The position numbers were made by a program, and so were the translations under genes. Positions 16,751 through 25,879 of a DNA stretch of 52,490 nt are shown piece after piece. The notes beneath the pieces were generated by a model that saw only the letters and a list, made by a program, of their open reading frames with translations, searched no databases and was not told where the DNA came from. Where the stretch lies: assembly GCA_026417175.1 (NCBI GenBank), contig JAOADT010000016.1:1-52490 (forward strand). The letters run 5' to 3'. The stretch is from Deltaproteobacteria bacterium. Lineage in GTDB: Bacteria; Desulfobacterota; Syntrophorhabdia; Syntrophorhabdales; JANXAF01. Within the stretch, counting starts at the first letter, position 1. Each line of letters starts with the position of its first letter.

Positions 16751-17689
16751 TTAGTCAAAGGCCCTCTTTGCCGAAAGAAGAATAGCTCTTCTTGTAAGGA
16801 CCTTAACCATCTCTCTTCTATACCAAGCTTCACCCCGTAGTGTGTCTCTCGGTTTCGCGACTGATGAGGCAATTTCAGAAGCCTCTCTAATAGCCTCATC
16901 AGTCAATCTTTTACCGCATAAATAATCTTCAGCCTCCTTTGCCCGAAGAGGCCTAGGGGCTACCACGCCCATTGCTATTCTCGCCTCTTTAACAGTGATT
17001 CCATAAGATAGGAGCCTTGATTCGAATTCGGAATAAGTCTTTTCCCCAGCTTCTCTTTTTAAGAAATCTATATCTACCTCTGGAGACAACGTAAGTCGTG
17101 TCGCCACGCTCACAATAGCTAAATCCATAGCTTCTCGTCTCGAATGCTTTATGTACGCTGATCCCGAATACGGAGGAAGAAAAGTTATTTCAAAGCCCGT
17201 TACAATCTCTCCCTCATCTTTCGATACAGAGTAAGGGCCAAGAAAAAAATCGTGGAGAGGTATTTTTCTTTCTCCCTTTTCATTTCTGATCAGCACCTTT
17301 GTGTCAAAGACCAAAAGGGGACATGCAGTATCTGCCGAGGGTGCCGCATTACATATGTTTCCTCCGATTGTTGCAACATTTCTTATCTGTTTTGAACCGA
17401 GTTTTCTTACCGCATCATGAAGTGCGGTGTAGTATTTCTCGATATATTTATCCTTTAATAACTGCTCGTGGGTTACACAACTTCCTATTTTTAGCTCCTT
17501 TCCTTTCTCTATGACTTTTAGAGCAGTTATGTTTCGTAAAGAGATCAAGTTTTTTGGAGAGATTTTCTTTCGTTTTATGTTAACCATCACATCTGTCCCA
17601 CCGGCTATGTAGATGGCATCGCCCAAGCTCTTAAAAAGATTTAGTGCCTCTTCAATACTTTGTGGCACGTGATAGTCAAATCTTTTCAC
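16751..17689 (-). CDS. FAD-binding subunit of Mo hydroxylase of the iaa-like operon
   Basis: A 312-residue CoxM/XdhB-type flavoprotein. Residues ~1-170 form the FAD-binding domain, with YIAGGTDVMVNIKR and RNVATIGGNICNAAPSADTA contacting FAD; residues ~190-310 are the flavoprotein C-terminal domain (MGVVAPRPLRAKEAE, WYRREMVKVL). There is no extra cysteine loop and no GltD insertion, in contrast to its homologue at 327-2705. The start codon is GTG, preceded by a purine-rich GGGGGGAA stretch. It follows the CoA ligase gene by 10 bases and completes an M-S-L trimer with the two downstream genes. Confidence 0.92.
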   Translation of the reverse strand: MKRFDYHVPQSIEEALNLFKSLGDAIYIAGGTDVMVNIKRKKISPKNLISLRNITALKVIEKGKELKIGSCVTHEQLLKDKYIEKYYTALHDAVRKLGSKQIRNVATIGGNICNAAPSADTACPLLVFDTKVLIRNEKGERKIPLHDFFLGPYSVSKDEGEIVTGFEITFLPPYSGSAYIKHSRREAMDLAIVSVATRLTLSPEVDIDFLKREAGEKTYSEFESRLLSYGITVKEARIAMGVVAPRPLRAKEAEDYLCGKRLTDEAIREASEIASSVAKPRDTLRGEAWYRREMVKVLTRRAILLSAKRAFD

Positions 17690-17699
17690 AATTCCCCCC

Positions 17700-19007
17700 T
17701 TAATTTAGATCCCTTTTGTCAAAAACTCTCTTCGTTTTTCTCTCCGAGCGTGGAAGGCTTCCGTAATCTACAATTTCAATATCGCAACTTACCATTATCT
17801 GATTCTTTATATCTTCTCCAATTTTCTTTATTATTAGGCTATCCATCTCAGGGGAAGACCTCACATCTTGAGCCCTTTCAACCTTGATAGTCATGTAGTC
17901 CTTCCCATCCTCTTTCCTTTCGAGATGAATCTGGTATTCACTACCAACCTCTTTTATTTTTGAGAGTATCTCATCGATGTGACTGGGATAGATGTTAACT
18001 CCTCTAAATATGAACATATCATCAGACCTTCCTAAAATTCGATCGTGCATCGGCATAAGACTCCCGCAAGGACATTTCTCTGGAATTATTCTCGTAAGAT
18101 CCCGCGTTCTGTACCGAATAAGCGGAACGGCCTCCTTTCTTAACGTGGTAACGACCATTTCTCCCACTTCTCCAGGTTTTACCGGTTCTAGTGTTTCTGG
18201 ATCCAGGATCTCCAGTATGTAATAGTCAGCCCAGTAATGAATACCCCTGTGGTATTTACAATCGAGCCCTGTTCCTGGGCCGTAAAGTTCGGTCATTCCA
18301 GGTATGTCATAAAGCTCATCATATGGAACCCCTGAAAGTTCTGAAATTTTTTTTCTCATTGCATCACTGGATCTCTCTGAACCGAAAATGATCTTTTTAA
18401 GTTTGATTTTTCCACGAAGGCCCCTTTTATCTATCTCTTCAGCCATAAGTAGCCCCATCGATGCCGTACAGCAAAGAACGGTGCTTTCAAAATCTTGAAG
18501 GAACTGGCACTGCATGTCTATATTGCCCGGGCCTATTGGTATTGCCATCGCACCGAACCTCTCACATCCATTCTGAAATCCCCATCCTGCAGTCCAGACT
18601 CCGTATCCCACCGCTATCTGGATCCTGTCTTCTTTTGTGCATCCAGCATAAGCGTAACATCTCGCGAACATATCTGCCCAGTCTTCAACGTCCTTTCTGG
18701 TGTAGCAAATAACTTTCCTTTTCCCAGTGGTACCAGAAGATGCGTGTATCCTTATAACGTCTCTTAATGGTACAGAAAGAAGTGGAAAGGGATAACCCTC
18801 CTGCAGGTCCTTTGTAGTAGTAAATGGAAGCCTTTTTAAGTCATCTAGGGTCCTTATATCCTCAGGCTTGACTTTAGCCTCGTCCAACTTTTTCCTATAA
18901 GCCCAAGATCCCGAGTAGGCATGCTTTACCGTCCACTTGAGTCCTTCAAGCTGAAGGTTCAGAAGCTCGTCCTCGCTTTTGACTTTGCTATCAAAAGGTC
19001 TCTCCAT
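17700..19007 (-). CDS. phenylacetate-CoA ligase-like AMP-forming acyl-CoA ligase
   Basis: 435 residues, the usual size of the PaaK family. Motifs include the ATP loop SSGTTGKRKVICYT, GYGVWTAGWGFQNGCER, IPGMTELYGPG, YRTRDLTRIIPEKCPCGS and the C-terminal hinge RSDDMFIFRGVNIYPSHI. The enzyme activates an aryl-acetic or related carboxylic acid with ATP and CoA. The Aromatoleum indoleacetate cluster contains a PaaK-like ligase (IaaB) reported to form indoleacetyl-CoA, and this gene fills the same slot. It lies between the hydantoinase pair and the Mo hydroxylase. Phenylacetate itself remains possible as substrate, but no other phenylacetate genes are present. Confidence 0.92.
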   Translation of the reverse strand: MERPFDSKVKSEDELLNLQLEGLKWTVKHAYSGSWAYRKKLDEAKVKPEDIRTLDDLKRLPFTTTKDLQEGYPFPLLSVPLRDVIRIHASSGTTGKRKVICYTRKDVEDWADMFARCYAYAGCTKEDRIQIAVGYGVWTAGWGFQNGCERFGAMAIPIGPGNIDMQCQFLQDFESTVLCCTASMGLLMAEEIDKRGLRGKIKLKKIIFGSERSSDAMRKKISELSGVPYDELYDIPGMTELYGPGTGLDCKYHRGIHYWADYYILEILDPETLEPVKPGEVGEMVVTTLRKEAVPLIRYRTRDLTRIIPEKCPCGSLMPMHDRILGRSDDMFIFRGVNIYPSHIDEILSKIKEVGSEYQIHLERKEDGKDYMTIKVERAQDVRSSPEMDSLIIKKIGEDIKNQIMVSCDIEIVDYGSLPRSERKTKRVFDKRDLN

Positions 19008-19032
19008 GGATCCCCCCTAAATTTTAAAATTC

Positions 19033-20757
19033 CTACATTTTAAATTTTCTCTCCCTCAGGTCCCTCGTTTTTTCGAAATTGATTTCCATGGTATCCGGGT
19101 TGATATAAACCCCATAGTCCCTAAGCGCTCCTTCTATGCTTACATAGCCCTCTATAACATCATTTAACACGAGATCAGGATCCCTTTCGTAGGGATCGCC
19201 ATATCCTCCCCCACCTGGTGCATCTATTGTGACCACATCACCTGGCATAAGCTGGGTTAGACCATAGGGATTTCCTTCCTTCCCATTTACCAGAAAGACT
19301 CCCCTTCTTCCGGGTTTCCCTCCAAAAAGGCCCTCTGGAGGATACACATATCTTCCCGCTTGAATTCCAAGATTTACAGGAGGAAGTGGCGCATACTCAT
19401 CATCGGGGACTCTAAACACTTCCCTTTTGCCGAGACCACCTCTAGTCCTGCCTGGACCGCCAGAATCGGGGATTAGCTCCCTCTTCTCCACAATCAACGG
19501 AGTATCGTTCTCAAATATTTCGACAGGTGTATTAGCGCCATTTGCGGGAAATATAAACACGTAGTTTCCATCGTTTTTCAATCCCGCACCCATGCCCCCA
19601 CCTCTTATTATTACAGAATGCCATTGAGATCCATCTTTTCTTCGGCCATAGAACACATTCATAGCCGCGGGAGTTCCACCAGATCCGGCTATGACTCTGT
19701 CAGGTAAGACCGTTGACAAAGCTTTGTATATGATTTCTGTAAGAAAGTGGCCTATCTGCATCCTTGCCGCACACGCAGCTGGAAACTTACAGTTAACTAT
19801 TGACCCATAAGGTGCAATGAGCGTTATAGGTCTTGCGCATCCTTCATTGTTAGGAATGTCAGGTGCAAACATGCTTTTTATAGCCATAAAAACGTAGGCA
19901 TATGTGAAGTTATAAACGACATTCCCACCCCAGTCCACCTGTGGCGACGAACCAGTGAGATCGACAATCACATCTTTTCCTCTTATCTCAACTTTCGCTT
20001 TAATGACTATGTCATCTTTTCCCTTGGGCTGTTCAATTATACCTTCGGCATAATAAACGCCATCAGGTATTTTTTCTATCTCTTCCCTTATACTCTTTTC
20101 CGTTATCATGATTATCTGTTCTGCCAAGTCATCCAATGTCTCAAGTTCAGTCTCCTCCATCATTTGCTTTATCTTTTCTGAACACACATGGTTTGCCGCT
20201 ATCTGCGACCTTATGTCACCTATTACCTGCTCAGGGGTTCTCACATTCCAGCGGATGATGTCCATGATCGCCTGATTAAGAACGCCTTTTTCAAAAAGTT
20301 TAACGGGAGGAATAAAAAGTCCCTCCTCAAAAACATCGTGGTTGTCAGAAGCAACCCTTCCTCCAATGTCTGAATGATGGAAAACACATGCGGTATACGC
20401 GACAAGTTTGTCCTTATAAAATATGGGGCTTAAGACACATACATCATTTAAATGACCAGCCAATATCCACGGATCGTTCGTTATGAGAACATCGCCTGGC
20501 CGAAAGTATCCTTCTGGAAAGCTATTTATCAATTTCTTGATACCCAAAGCCATAGCCCCAGACTGGCCAGGAGTGGCGAATGTCCCTTGAGCGAGTTCTC
20601 TTCCAAATCTGTCAGTAAACATGCAGGTATAATCGTGGGCATCCCTAAGAAGACTGGAAAAAGCTGTTCTCGCCACAGATGAGTCGGCCTCATCGACTAT
20701 AGATATAAGTCTTCTCCATAAAATCTCTATTGTGATCGGGTCAAACAATGAGCCCAT
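19033..20757 (-). CDS. hydantoinase B/oxoprolinase family protein
   Basis: 574 residues with the HyuB signature: FDPITIEILWRRLISIVDEAD at the N-terminus, AQGTFATPGQSGAMALG, DVLITNDPWILAGHLNDV, FHHSDIGGRVAS and, towards the end, DSGGPGRTRGGLGKREV and GDVVTIDAPGGGGYGDPYER. HyuA/HyuB pairs use ATP to hydrolyse lactam or cyclic-imide bonds (5-oxoproline, N-methylhydantoin) or to carboxylate ketones. Beside a Mo hydroxylase, CoA ligase and mutase, the best reading is ATP-dependent opening of an oxindole-type lactam. It follows hydantoinase A with a 1-base gap. Confidence 0.92.
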   Translation of the reverse strand: MGSLFDPITIEILWRRLISIVDEADSSVARTAFSSLLRDAHDYTCMFTDRFGRELAQGTFATPGQSGAMALGIKKLINSFPEGYFRPGDVLITNDPWILAGHLNDVCVLSPIFYKDKLVAYTACVFHHSDIGGRVASDNHDVFEEGLFIPPVKLFEKGVLNQAIMDIIRWNVRTPEQVIGDIRSQIAANHVCSEKIKQMMEETELETLDDLAEQIIMITEKSIREEIEKIPDGVYYAEGIIEQPKGKDDIVIKAKVEIRGKDVIVDLTGSSPQVDWGGNVVYNFTYAYVFMAIKSMFAPDIPNNEGCARPITLIAPYGSIVNCKFPAACAARMQIGHFLTEIIYKALSTVLPDRVIAGSGGTPAAMNVFYGRRKDGSQWHSVIIRGGGMGAGLKNDGNYVFIFPANGANTPVEIFENDTPLIVEKRELIPDSGGPGRTRGGLGKREVFRVPDDEYAPLPPVNLGIQAGRYVYPPEGLFGGKPGRRGVFLVNGKEGNPYGLTQLMPGDVVTIDAPGGGGYGDPYERDPDLVLNDVIEGYVSIEGALRDYGVYINPDTMEINFEKTRDLRERKFKM

Positions 20758-20758
20758 C

Positions 20759-22855
20759 TCATCCTCCTTTGATCTCTATCCAAAGGAAACCGTAATCATC
20801 AACGCTTATTTCTGTATCCTCTCCTGCAACAACCGTCGATTCCCTCTCTTCTATAATAGCTGGTCCATAAAATTTGGCTCCAGGGAAAATCTTATATCTG
20901 TCATAAACAGTGAAGGGTATAAATTCTTTCTTTAACTGTGAAAAGGCAAGCCTTTTACCTTTCACGGCTTCTTGAAGGTTTTTGTTCGCTTTTTTCTCAA
21001 TCTTCGACAGCTTAAGGAGCTTCTCAGGTAACTGGGCCCTCACCTTGAAATTTATGAATTCCACTTCTGATTCCGGGTAGGTCCTTCCGTAAAGCTTTTC
21101 ATAACATTCATCAAAGATCCTTCTTATCTCTTCTTTTTTGAACTCATAGAAAGGCTTATAAGATACGGGTACAGAAATTTCAGACCCTTGTCCGACAAAT
21201 CTCATATCAACAGATCTGGTGAAAATAATCCCTTCCTTTGAATACTCAACAAAAAGTGTTGATGCCGCTTCTCTTTCAAGTTTTTTAAAGATATCTTCTA
21301 TTTCACTGAAATCTGCTTTAGAAAGTGAAACCTTATGGCTCACTAACGCATCGAATGCCCGAGGAGCTGTGAAAAAGCCCATTGCCGACCCAACCCCTGC
21401 ATTAGGTGGAACCATTATTTTTTTTGCTCCCAGTTTTTTTGCCAAGCCATATGCATGCACCGGACCCGCACCGCCAAATGCGGCAATGGTCACTATTTTT
21501 GGATTACCTCCTTTTTCAGCAATGTGGGTTTTTGCAGCAGCAGCCATTGTCTCATTGATCAGATCGTGTATACCCCAGATTGCTTGCGTAAGCGTTACTT
21601 TTAAGGGTTTTGCTATCTTTTCCTCTATCCCGTATCTTGCCTTGTCCTTATTTAGTTTCATTTCTCCACCCAGGAAGTAACTTTCATCCAGATAACCAAG
21701 AAGAAGGTCCGCATCAGTAACACAGGGATCTTCTCCTCCCCTGTCGTAGCAAATAGGACCTGGATCAGCACCTGCGCTTTCAGGTCCAACCTTAAGTGTC
21801 CCCATCTTGCTTATTTTTGCTATGCTTCCACCACCGGCTCCTATCTCCATAAGGTCAACAACAGGCACCTGGATTGTAAGGCCACTGCCTTTCATAAACC
21901 TTTGAACTCGGCCCACTTCAAAAGTGGGAACGACTCCAGCTTCTCCTTTTTGAATAAGACACGATTTCGCCGTCGTGCCACCCATATCAAAACAGAACAT
22001 TTCAGAAATGTTGAAGTGTTTCCCATAATATTGGGCAGCTATGACTGCCGCAGTTGGGCCCGATTCTATTATTCTTACAGGAAATTCTTTTGCGGTCTCA
22101 ACTGAGGTTATTCCGCCACTACTTAGCATTATGAAGAGCTTGCCTCTAAAACCAAGTCGTTGTAATCTTTCCTTGAGATTGGATAGATATTTTTCAGTAA
22201 GAGGCTTGACATAGGCATTTGTGACAGTTGTACTTGTTCTTTCGTATTCCCTTATCTGAGGAAGAACTTTGTAAGATATGGACGTAGATATCCAGGGTGC
22301 CTCTTCATTTATTATCTCCTCAATCATCCTCTCATGTGATGGATTTTCGAATGAATTTATGAGGCACACTGCTATAGATTCTACTCCCTTACTTACAAGC
22401 CTTTTTACCACACTTCTTACCTCATCTGGATTCAAAGGTCTGAGAACAGAACCATCGCTTCTTATTCTTTCATCAACTTCCATCCTTAGATGTCTCGGCA
22501 CAAGAGGTTTTGGAAACTCGGCGAATATATCATACGGGGCGTATCTTATCTCTCTCCCAATTTCTAAAACATCTCTGAAACCCTTTGTGGTTATAAGGCC
22601 AGTTTTTGCACCTTTCCTTTCTATGATGGAATTTATGACAAGGGTTGTGCCATGAATGAACTCTTTCAATTCCGAAATAAAACCCGGTACCTTTTTTGAG
22701 AGGATTTTTATCCCTTCTTCGACAGCATCTGAAGGATCCTTCGGTGTGGTCAAACACTTTGCGGTGTAAATCTCACCCGTATCATCGTTTAAAAGAACAA
22801 AATCTGTGAACGTGCCTCCTATGTCACACCCAAGCCTAAAGTTTCTATCTGCCAT
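20759..22855 (-). CDS. hydantoinase A/oxoprolinase family protein
   Basis: 698 residues with an ASKHA-type ATPase core. Segments seen are GCDIGGTFTDFVLL near the N-terminus, FIHGTTLVINSIIERKGAKTG, RIIESGPTAAVIAAQYYG, CFDMGGTTAKSCLI, GAGGGSIAKI and FGGAGPVHAYGLAKKLGAKK. I start at the ATG at 22855, which has GGAGGA 6 bases upstream; an in-frame ATG eight codons earlier lies directly on the mutase stop and lacks such a site. It is the ATP-using partner of HyuB. Acetophenone or acetone carboxylases share this fold, but their extra small subunits are missing here. Confidence 0.92.
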   Translation of the reverse strand: MADRNFRLGCDIGGTFTDFVLLNDDTGEIYTAKCLTTPKDPSDAVEEGIKILSKKVPGFISELKEFIHGTTLVINSIIERKGAKTGLITTKGFRDVLEIGREIRYAPYDIFAEFPKPLVPRHLRMEVDERIRSDGSVLRPLNPDEVRSVVKRLVSKGVESIAVCLINSFENPSHERMIEEIINEEAPWISTSISYKVLPQIREYERTSTTVTNAYVKPLTEKYLSNLKERLQRLGFRGKLFIMLSSGGITSVETAKEFPVRIIESGPTAAVIAAQYYGKHFNISEMFCFDMGGTTAKSCLIQKGEAGVVPTFEVGRVQRFMKGSGLTIQVPVVDLMEIGAGGGSIAKISKMGTLKVGPESAGADPGPICYDRGGEDPCVTDADLLLGYLDESYFLGGEMKLNKDKARYGIEEKIAKPLKVTLTQAIWGIHDLINETMAAAAKTHIAEKGGNPKIVTIAAFGGAGPVHAYGLAKKLGAKKIMVPPNAGVGSAMGFFTAPRAFDALVSHKVSLSKADFSEIEDIFKKLEREAASTLFVEYSKEGIIFTRSVDMRFVGQGSEISVPVSYKPFYEFKKEEIRRIFDECYEKLYGRTYPESEVEFINFKVRAQLPEKLLKLSKIEKKANKNLQEAVKGKRLAFSQLKKEFIPFTVYDRYKIFPGAKFYGPAIIEERESTVVAGEDTEISVDDYGFLWIEIKGG

Positions 22856-22879
22856 CCTTCCTCCAACTGCAAAGACCAT

Positions 22880-24523
22880 TTAGAAAAGCGAGGGTTCCTG
22901 AAATTCCCCAAAGATGTCTCGAAAGACATTCGTCATCTCTCCCAAAGTACAGTATACCTTGCAACAATCAAGTAAGTATGGCATCACATTTTTGCCATCT
23001 TTTGTGGCCTTCTCGAGATCCTTTAAGGCCCTTTTTACGTCACTTTGGGATCTTCTCCTTTTGATTTCTTTTAGACTCTCTATCTGCATTCTGGCAGATT
23101 CTTCATTATATTCGTGAAGTTCGACCTCTTTAGGCTCACCTTCCACATGAATATTAACCCCCACCTTGAGAAGCTCGCCCTTTTCGATGCCCCTTTCTAT
23201 CTCATAGGCTTGTCTTGCCAACATTCTCTGGATGTAACCGTCTGAGACAGCCTTTATTATGCCTCCATATCTTTCTACCTTTTCCATTTCTTCGATAATT
23301 TTCTCTTCCATTTGCTTTGTTAGAGTTTCAATGAAATAGCTACCAGCAAGAGGATCAACCGTGTCCCTTAAACCCATCTCATCCATCAGGATTTGTAGGG
23401 TTCTCAAGGATATAAGGGCAGAATGTGGGGTGGGGATTGTGTATGCTTCATCGTAACTGCATAATGCCGTAGTCTGAGCACCTGATAGTGCAGCCACCAG
23501 AGCGTAATATGCCCCTCTCACTATGTTATTTTCTGGTTGGGCCTTGGTAAGCCCGTAGCCGCCTCCTCCAAATATTCCTCTCAAAAATAGATTTCTATCT
23601 TTTTTCACATTGTATCTTTCCCTCAAAAGTTTTGCCCATAATTTACGGGCCGCTCTGAATTTGGCTACCTGCTCCCATATGTTACCAAACACGTTGAAAT
23701 TAAAAGTAATCCCGCCTACGAACTCATCAGGTTCATAACCCCTTTTTACCACCTCGTCTATATAGGCAAACGCTATGAGAAAAGCATATGCGATTTCTTG
23801 TGCAGGTGTTGCTCCTGATTCCCTTATGTGATACCCGCATACGCTCACTGGGTTAGTCTTCGGCATAACCTTCATGGAGTATTCCATAATGTCACCCGTT
23901 AGCCGGATAGCATGCTCAACGGGGAATATCCACGCTCCTCTTCCTATCATCTCTTTAAGTATATCGTTCTGTGGAGTTGCCGAGATCGATTTTGAGTCAT
24001 AACCGTACTTCTCTGCTACCGCCTGAAACATTGCAAGTATTATGGAAGCAACTGCATTTATTGTTAGACCAACGCCTATTTTGTCCAACTCAATCCCTTC
24101 GAAGGCAATCTCAAAATCCCTAACAGTGTCAACTGCCATGCCCACTCTTCCAACTTCTCCTTCTGACATCGGATCATCCGAGTCGTAACCCATCTGAGTT
24201 GGAAGATCAAAGGCCACATTTAATCCTGTCTGTCCGTGAGATATCATGAATTTAAAACGCTCGTTAGTTTCCTTTGGGGTTCCAAATCCAGTGTACTGTC
24301 TTGTGGTCCAAGCTCTTGATCTGTAACCTAGGGGATGAATTCCCCGAGTGAAAGGGTACTTACCCGGGTCATTTAGATCCTCCTCATATAAAAAGCCTAT
24401 TTCCTCTAGATCTTTCGGAGTGTACACAGGTTTTACATGGATACCTGATTCCAAAATCACATCCAGAATCTGATCTCTGTCATTTTTTATGTATCTTGCA
24501 GTAGACATCCTCATCCTCCTCAC
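22880..24523 (-). CDS. adenosylcobalamin-dependent acyl-CoA mutase, catalytic subunit (methylmalonyl-CoA mutase type)
   Basis: 547 residues forming the TIM-barrel substrate domain of a split B12 mutase; the cobalamin domain is encoded separately upstream. Against methylmalonyl-CoA mutase the active-site residues fall at a constant offset of 12: Y77 (RQYTGF), Q185 (PQNDILKE), R195 and H232 (GYHIRESGAT) correspond to Y89, Q197, R207 and H244. The Tyr/Arg pair that reads a substrate carboxylate is thus kept, unlike the Phe/Gln of isobutyryl-CoA or Ile/Gln of hydroxyisobutyryl-CoA mutases. A succinyl-CoA-like substrate is expected. In this operon phenylsuccinyl-type substrates (the IaaG role) are more likely than plain propionate metabolism. 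It overlaps the B12 subunit gene by 4 bases. Confidence 0.92.
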   Translation of the reverse strand: MRRMRMSTARYIKNDRDQILDVILESGIHVKPVYTPKDLEEIGFLYEEDLNDPGKYPFTRGIHPLGYRSRAWTTRQYTGFGTPKETNERFKFMISHGQTGLNVAFDLPTQMGYDSDDPMSEGEVGRVGMAVDTVRDFEIAFEGIELDKIGVGLTINAVASIILAMFQAVAEKYGYDSKSISATPQNDILKEMIGRGAWIFPVEHAIRLTGDIMEYSMKVMPKTNPVSVCGYHIRESGATPAQEIAYAFLIAFAYIDEVVKRGYEPDEFVGGITFNFNVFGNIWEQVAKFRAARKLWAKLLRERYNVKKDRNLFLRGIFGGGGYGLTKAQPENNIVRGAYYALVAALSGAQTTALCSYDEAYTIPTPHSALISLRTLQILMDEMGLRDTVDPLAGSYFIETLTKQMEEKIIEEMEKVERYGGIIKAVSDGYIQRMLARQAYEIERGIEKGELLKVGVNIHVEGEPKEVELHEYNEESARMQIESLKEIKRRRSQSDVKRALKDLEKATKDGKNVMPYLLDCCKVYCTLGEMTNVFRDIFGEFQEPSLF

Positions 24524-24918
24524 TTCTTCACAGAAGCCTTAATGGCAGAGATTATTTCTTCGATCGGGGTTCCTCCTGGAAAAACGCCCTCAACACCCAT
24601 TTCTTTTAGTTTGGGAATGTCCTTTGATGGAATGACCCCACCGACAAAGATCTTTTTATCTTGAATTCCAAGTTCTTTCAGTTTTTCCATAAGTTTTCTT
24701 GTAAGTGGGATGTGGGCTCCGCTCATAATTGAAAGTCCTATTACATCCACATCTTCCTGAATTGCTATGTTTACTATCTGATCTATTGTTTTATGGAGAC
24801 CAGTATATATTACTTCCATACCTGCTTCTTTTAGGGCTAGGGCGATAACCTTAGCCCCCCTATCATGTCCGTCGAGCCCTGGCTTAGCTACAAGGACTTT
24901 TATTCTTTTTTCAGCCAA
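24520..24918 (-). CDS. cobalamin-binding subunit of acyl-CoA mutase
   Basis: 132 residues with a Rossmann-like B12-binding domain. The lower-axial ligand motif DGHDRG (D16, H18, G20) is present, followed by LSIMSGAHIPLTRKL and GGVIPSKDIPKLKEMGVEGVFPGGTPIEEI, which hold the nucleotide tail. It pairs with the catalytic subunit encoded immediately downstream, as in split isobutyryl-CoA, archaeal methylmalonyl-CoA and IaaGH-type mutases. The start overlaps the MeaB gene by 8 bases, so mutase and chaperone are made together. Confidence 0.94.
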   Translation of the reverse strand: MAEKRIKVLVAKPGLDGHDRGAKVIALALKEAGMEVIYTGLHKTIDQIVNIAIQEDVDVIGLSIMSGAHIPLTRKLMEKLKELGIQDKKIFVGGVIPSKDIPKLKEMGVEGVFPGGTPIEEIISAIKASVKK

Positions 24919-25870
24919 GGGTTTCCTCCAGTTTTCCGTTTTTTAAAATATTGGAAACCACAAGCCTAGCCATGTAATATGGATCCAACTTTTTGCTTAT
25001 GACCTGAGCTAAGAGATCATTGAAAGTAATATTTTTTTCCATCATTTCTTCTATTCCTTTTTCCATTTCTTCCTTTATCAAAGCTATGACTAAGGTCTTG
25101 ATTTTCTCTTTATTTTCCTTTTCTTCTTTGAGTTTTTTTTCTCTTTCTTGTTCTAGTGTATCTATGAGGAGTTCAACCCCTTGTCCTTGCCTAGCAATGG
25201 TTTTAACTAAAGGGACCGAAATTTCTCCCTTTATACTTTCAAGGTAATGGATTATGTCCTTAGCTTTTTCTTCGGCATTAGGAATATCCATTTTGTTCAT
25301 CACGATTATATCTCCAATATCCAAGAGTCCAGCTTTCATAAGTTGGATTTCATCGCCAAAATCTGGCGTCAAGACAGTGATTACTACATCAGAGATAAGG
25401 GATATACTCAGTTCGGTCTGCCCTACCCCAACACTTTCCACGATGATAATTTCCTTACCTAATGCTTCAAGTATACACTCTGCGCCTAACGCCGCTTTCG
25501 ATATGCCCCCTGAAAATCCTCTGTGGGCCATGGATCTTATAAATATCCCTTCAATTTTTTCTGCGTTTTTTAATCGGAGTCTATCTCCGAAAAATGCGCC
25601 TTTTGTTTTTATACTAGTTGGATCTATAGCTATCACACCTATTTTTTTTCCTTTTTTTCCGTAACAGAAGGCCAACCTATCGATAATTGTGCTTTTGCCG
25701 GCTCCCGGAGAACCTGTTACACCAATTCTAAAAGAAGTACCGGTTTTGGGGTAAAGTTTAGATAAAACCTCAAAACCCGTTTCTTCTCCATTTTCTATCA
25801 TAGAGATTGCCCTAGAGGCTGCTTTCTCATCACCTGAGATTATTCTTTCCGCAAGATCATTCGGATTCAT
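24911..25870 (-). CDS. meaB: MeaB/ArgK-type GTPase chaperone of B12 mutase
   Basis: 319-residue G3E GTPase. The Walker A GSPGAGKST lies near residue 53, and Walker B/switch elements are in IGVIAIDPTS, IRSMAHRGFSGGISKAA and IIIVESVGVGQTE. The NKMD base-recognition motif is in IVMNKMDIPNAEEKAKD. MeaB proteins gate the loading of adenosylcobalamin into mutases and rescue inactivated enzyme. Overlap with the B12-subunit gene supports a dedicated role for this operon's mutase. The C-terminal helix region is longer and more charged than usual (REKKLKEEKENKEKIKTL). Confidence 0.94.
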   Translation of the reverse strand: MNPNDLAERIISGDEKAASRAISMIENGEETGFEVLSKLYPKTGTSFRIGVTGSPGAGKSTIIDRLAFCYGKKGKKIGVIAIDPTSIKTKGAFFGDRLRLKNAEKIEGIFIRSMAHRGFSGGISKAALGAECILEALGKEIIIVESVGVGQTELSISLISDVVITVLTPDFGDEIQLMKAGLLDIGDIIVMNKMDIPNAEEKAKDIIHYLESIKGEISVPLVKTIARQGQGVELLIDTLEQEREKKLKEEKENKEKIKTLVIALIKEEMEKGIEEMMEKNITFNDLLAQVISKKLDPYYMARLVVSNILKNGKLEETLG

Positions 25871-25879
25871 GATTTTTTC

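Noticed and set aside
16729-16899. Long N-terminal extension of the 2Fe-2S subunit
   Set aside because: The extension lies wholly within or next to the FAD-subunit gene, shows no family similarity, and a good ribosome binding site marks the ATG at 16728.
21219-21680. A 153-residue ORF opposite hydantoinase A, and similar long antisense frames (for example 448-909 and 4203-4625)
   Set aside because: They are antisense shadows of strongly conserved genes and show no domain of their own.
20759-22855. Acetone or acetophenone carboxylase subunits
   Set aside because: HyuA/HyuB alone share the fold, but the small subunits typical of those carboxylases are missing. The presence of a Mo hydroxylase and mutase fits lactam hydrolysis better.
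22880-24523. 2-hydroxyisobutyryl-CoA or isobutyryl-CoA mutase
   Set aside because: The diagnostic Ile/Gln or Phe/Gln residues are Tyr77 and Arg195 here.
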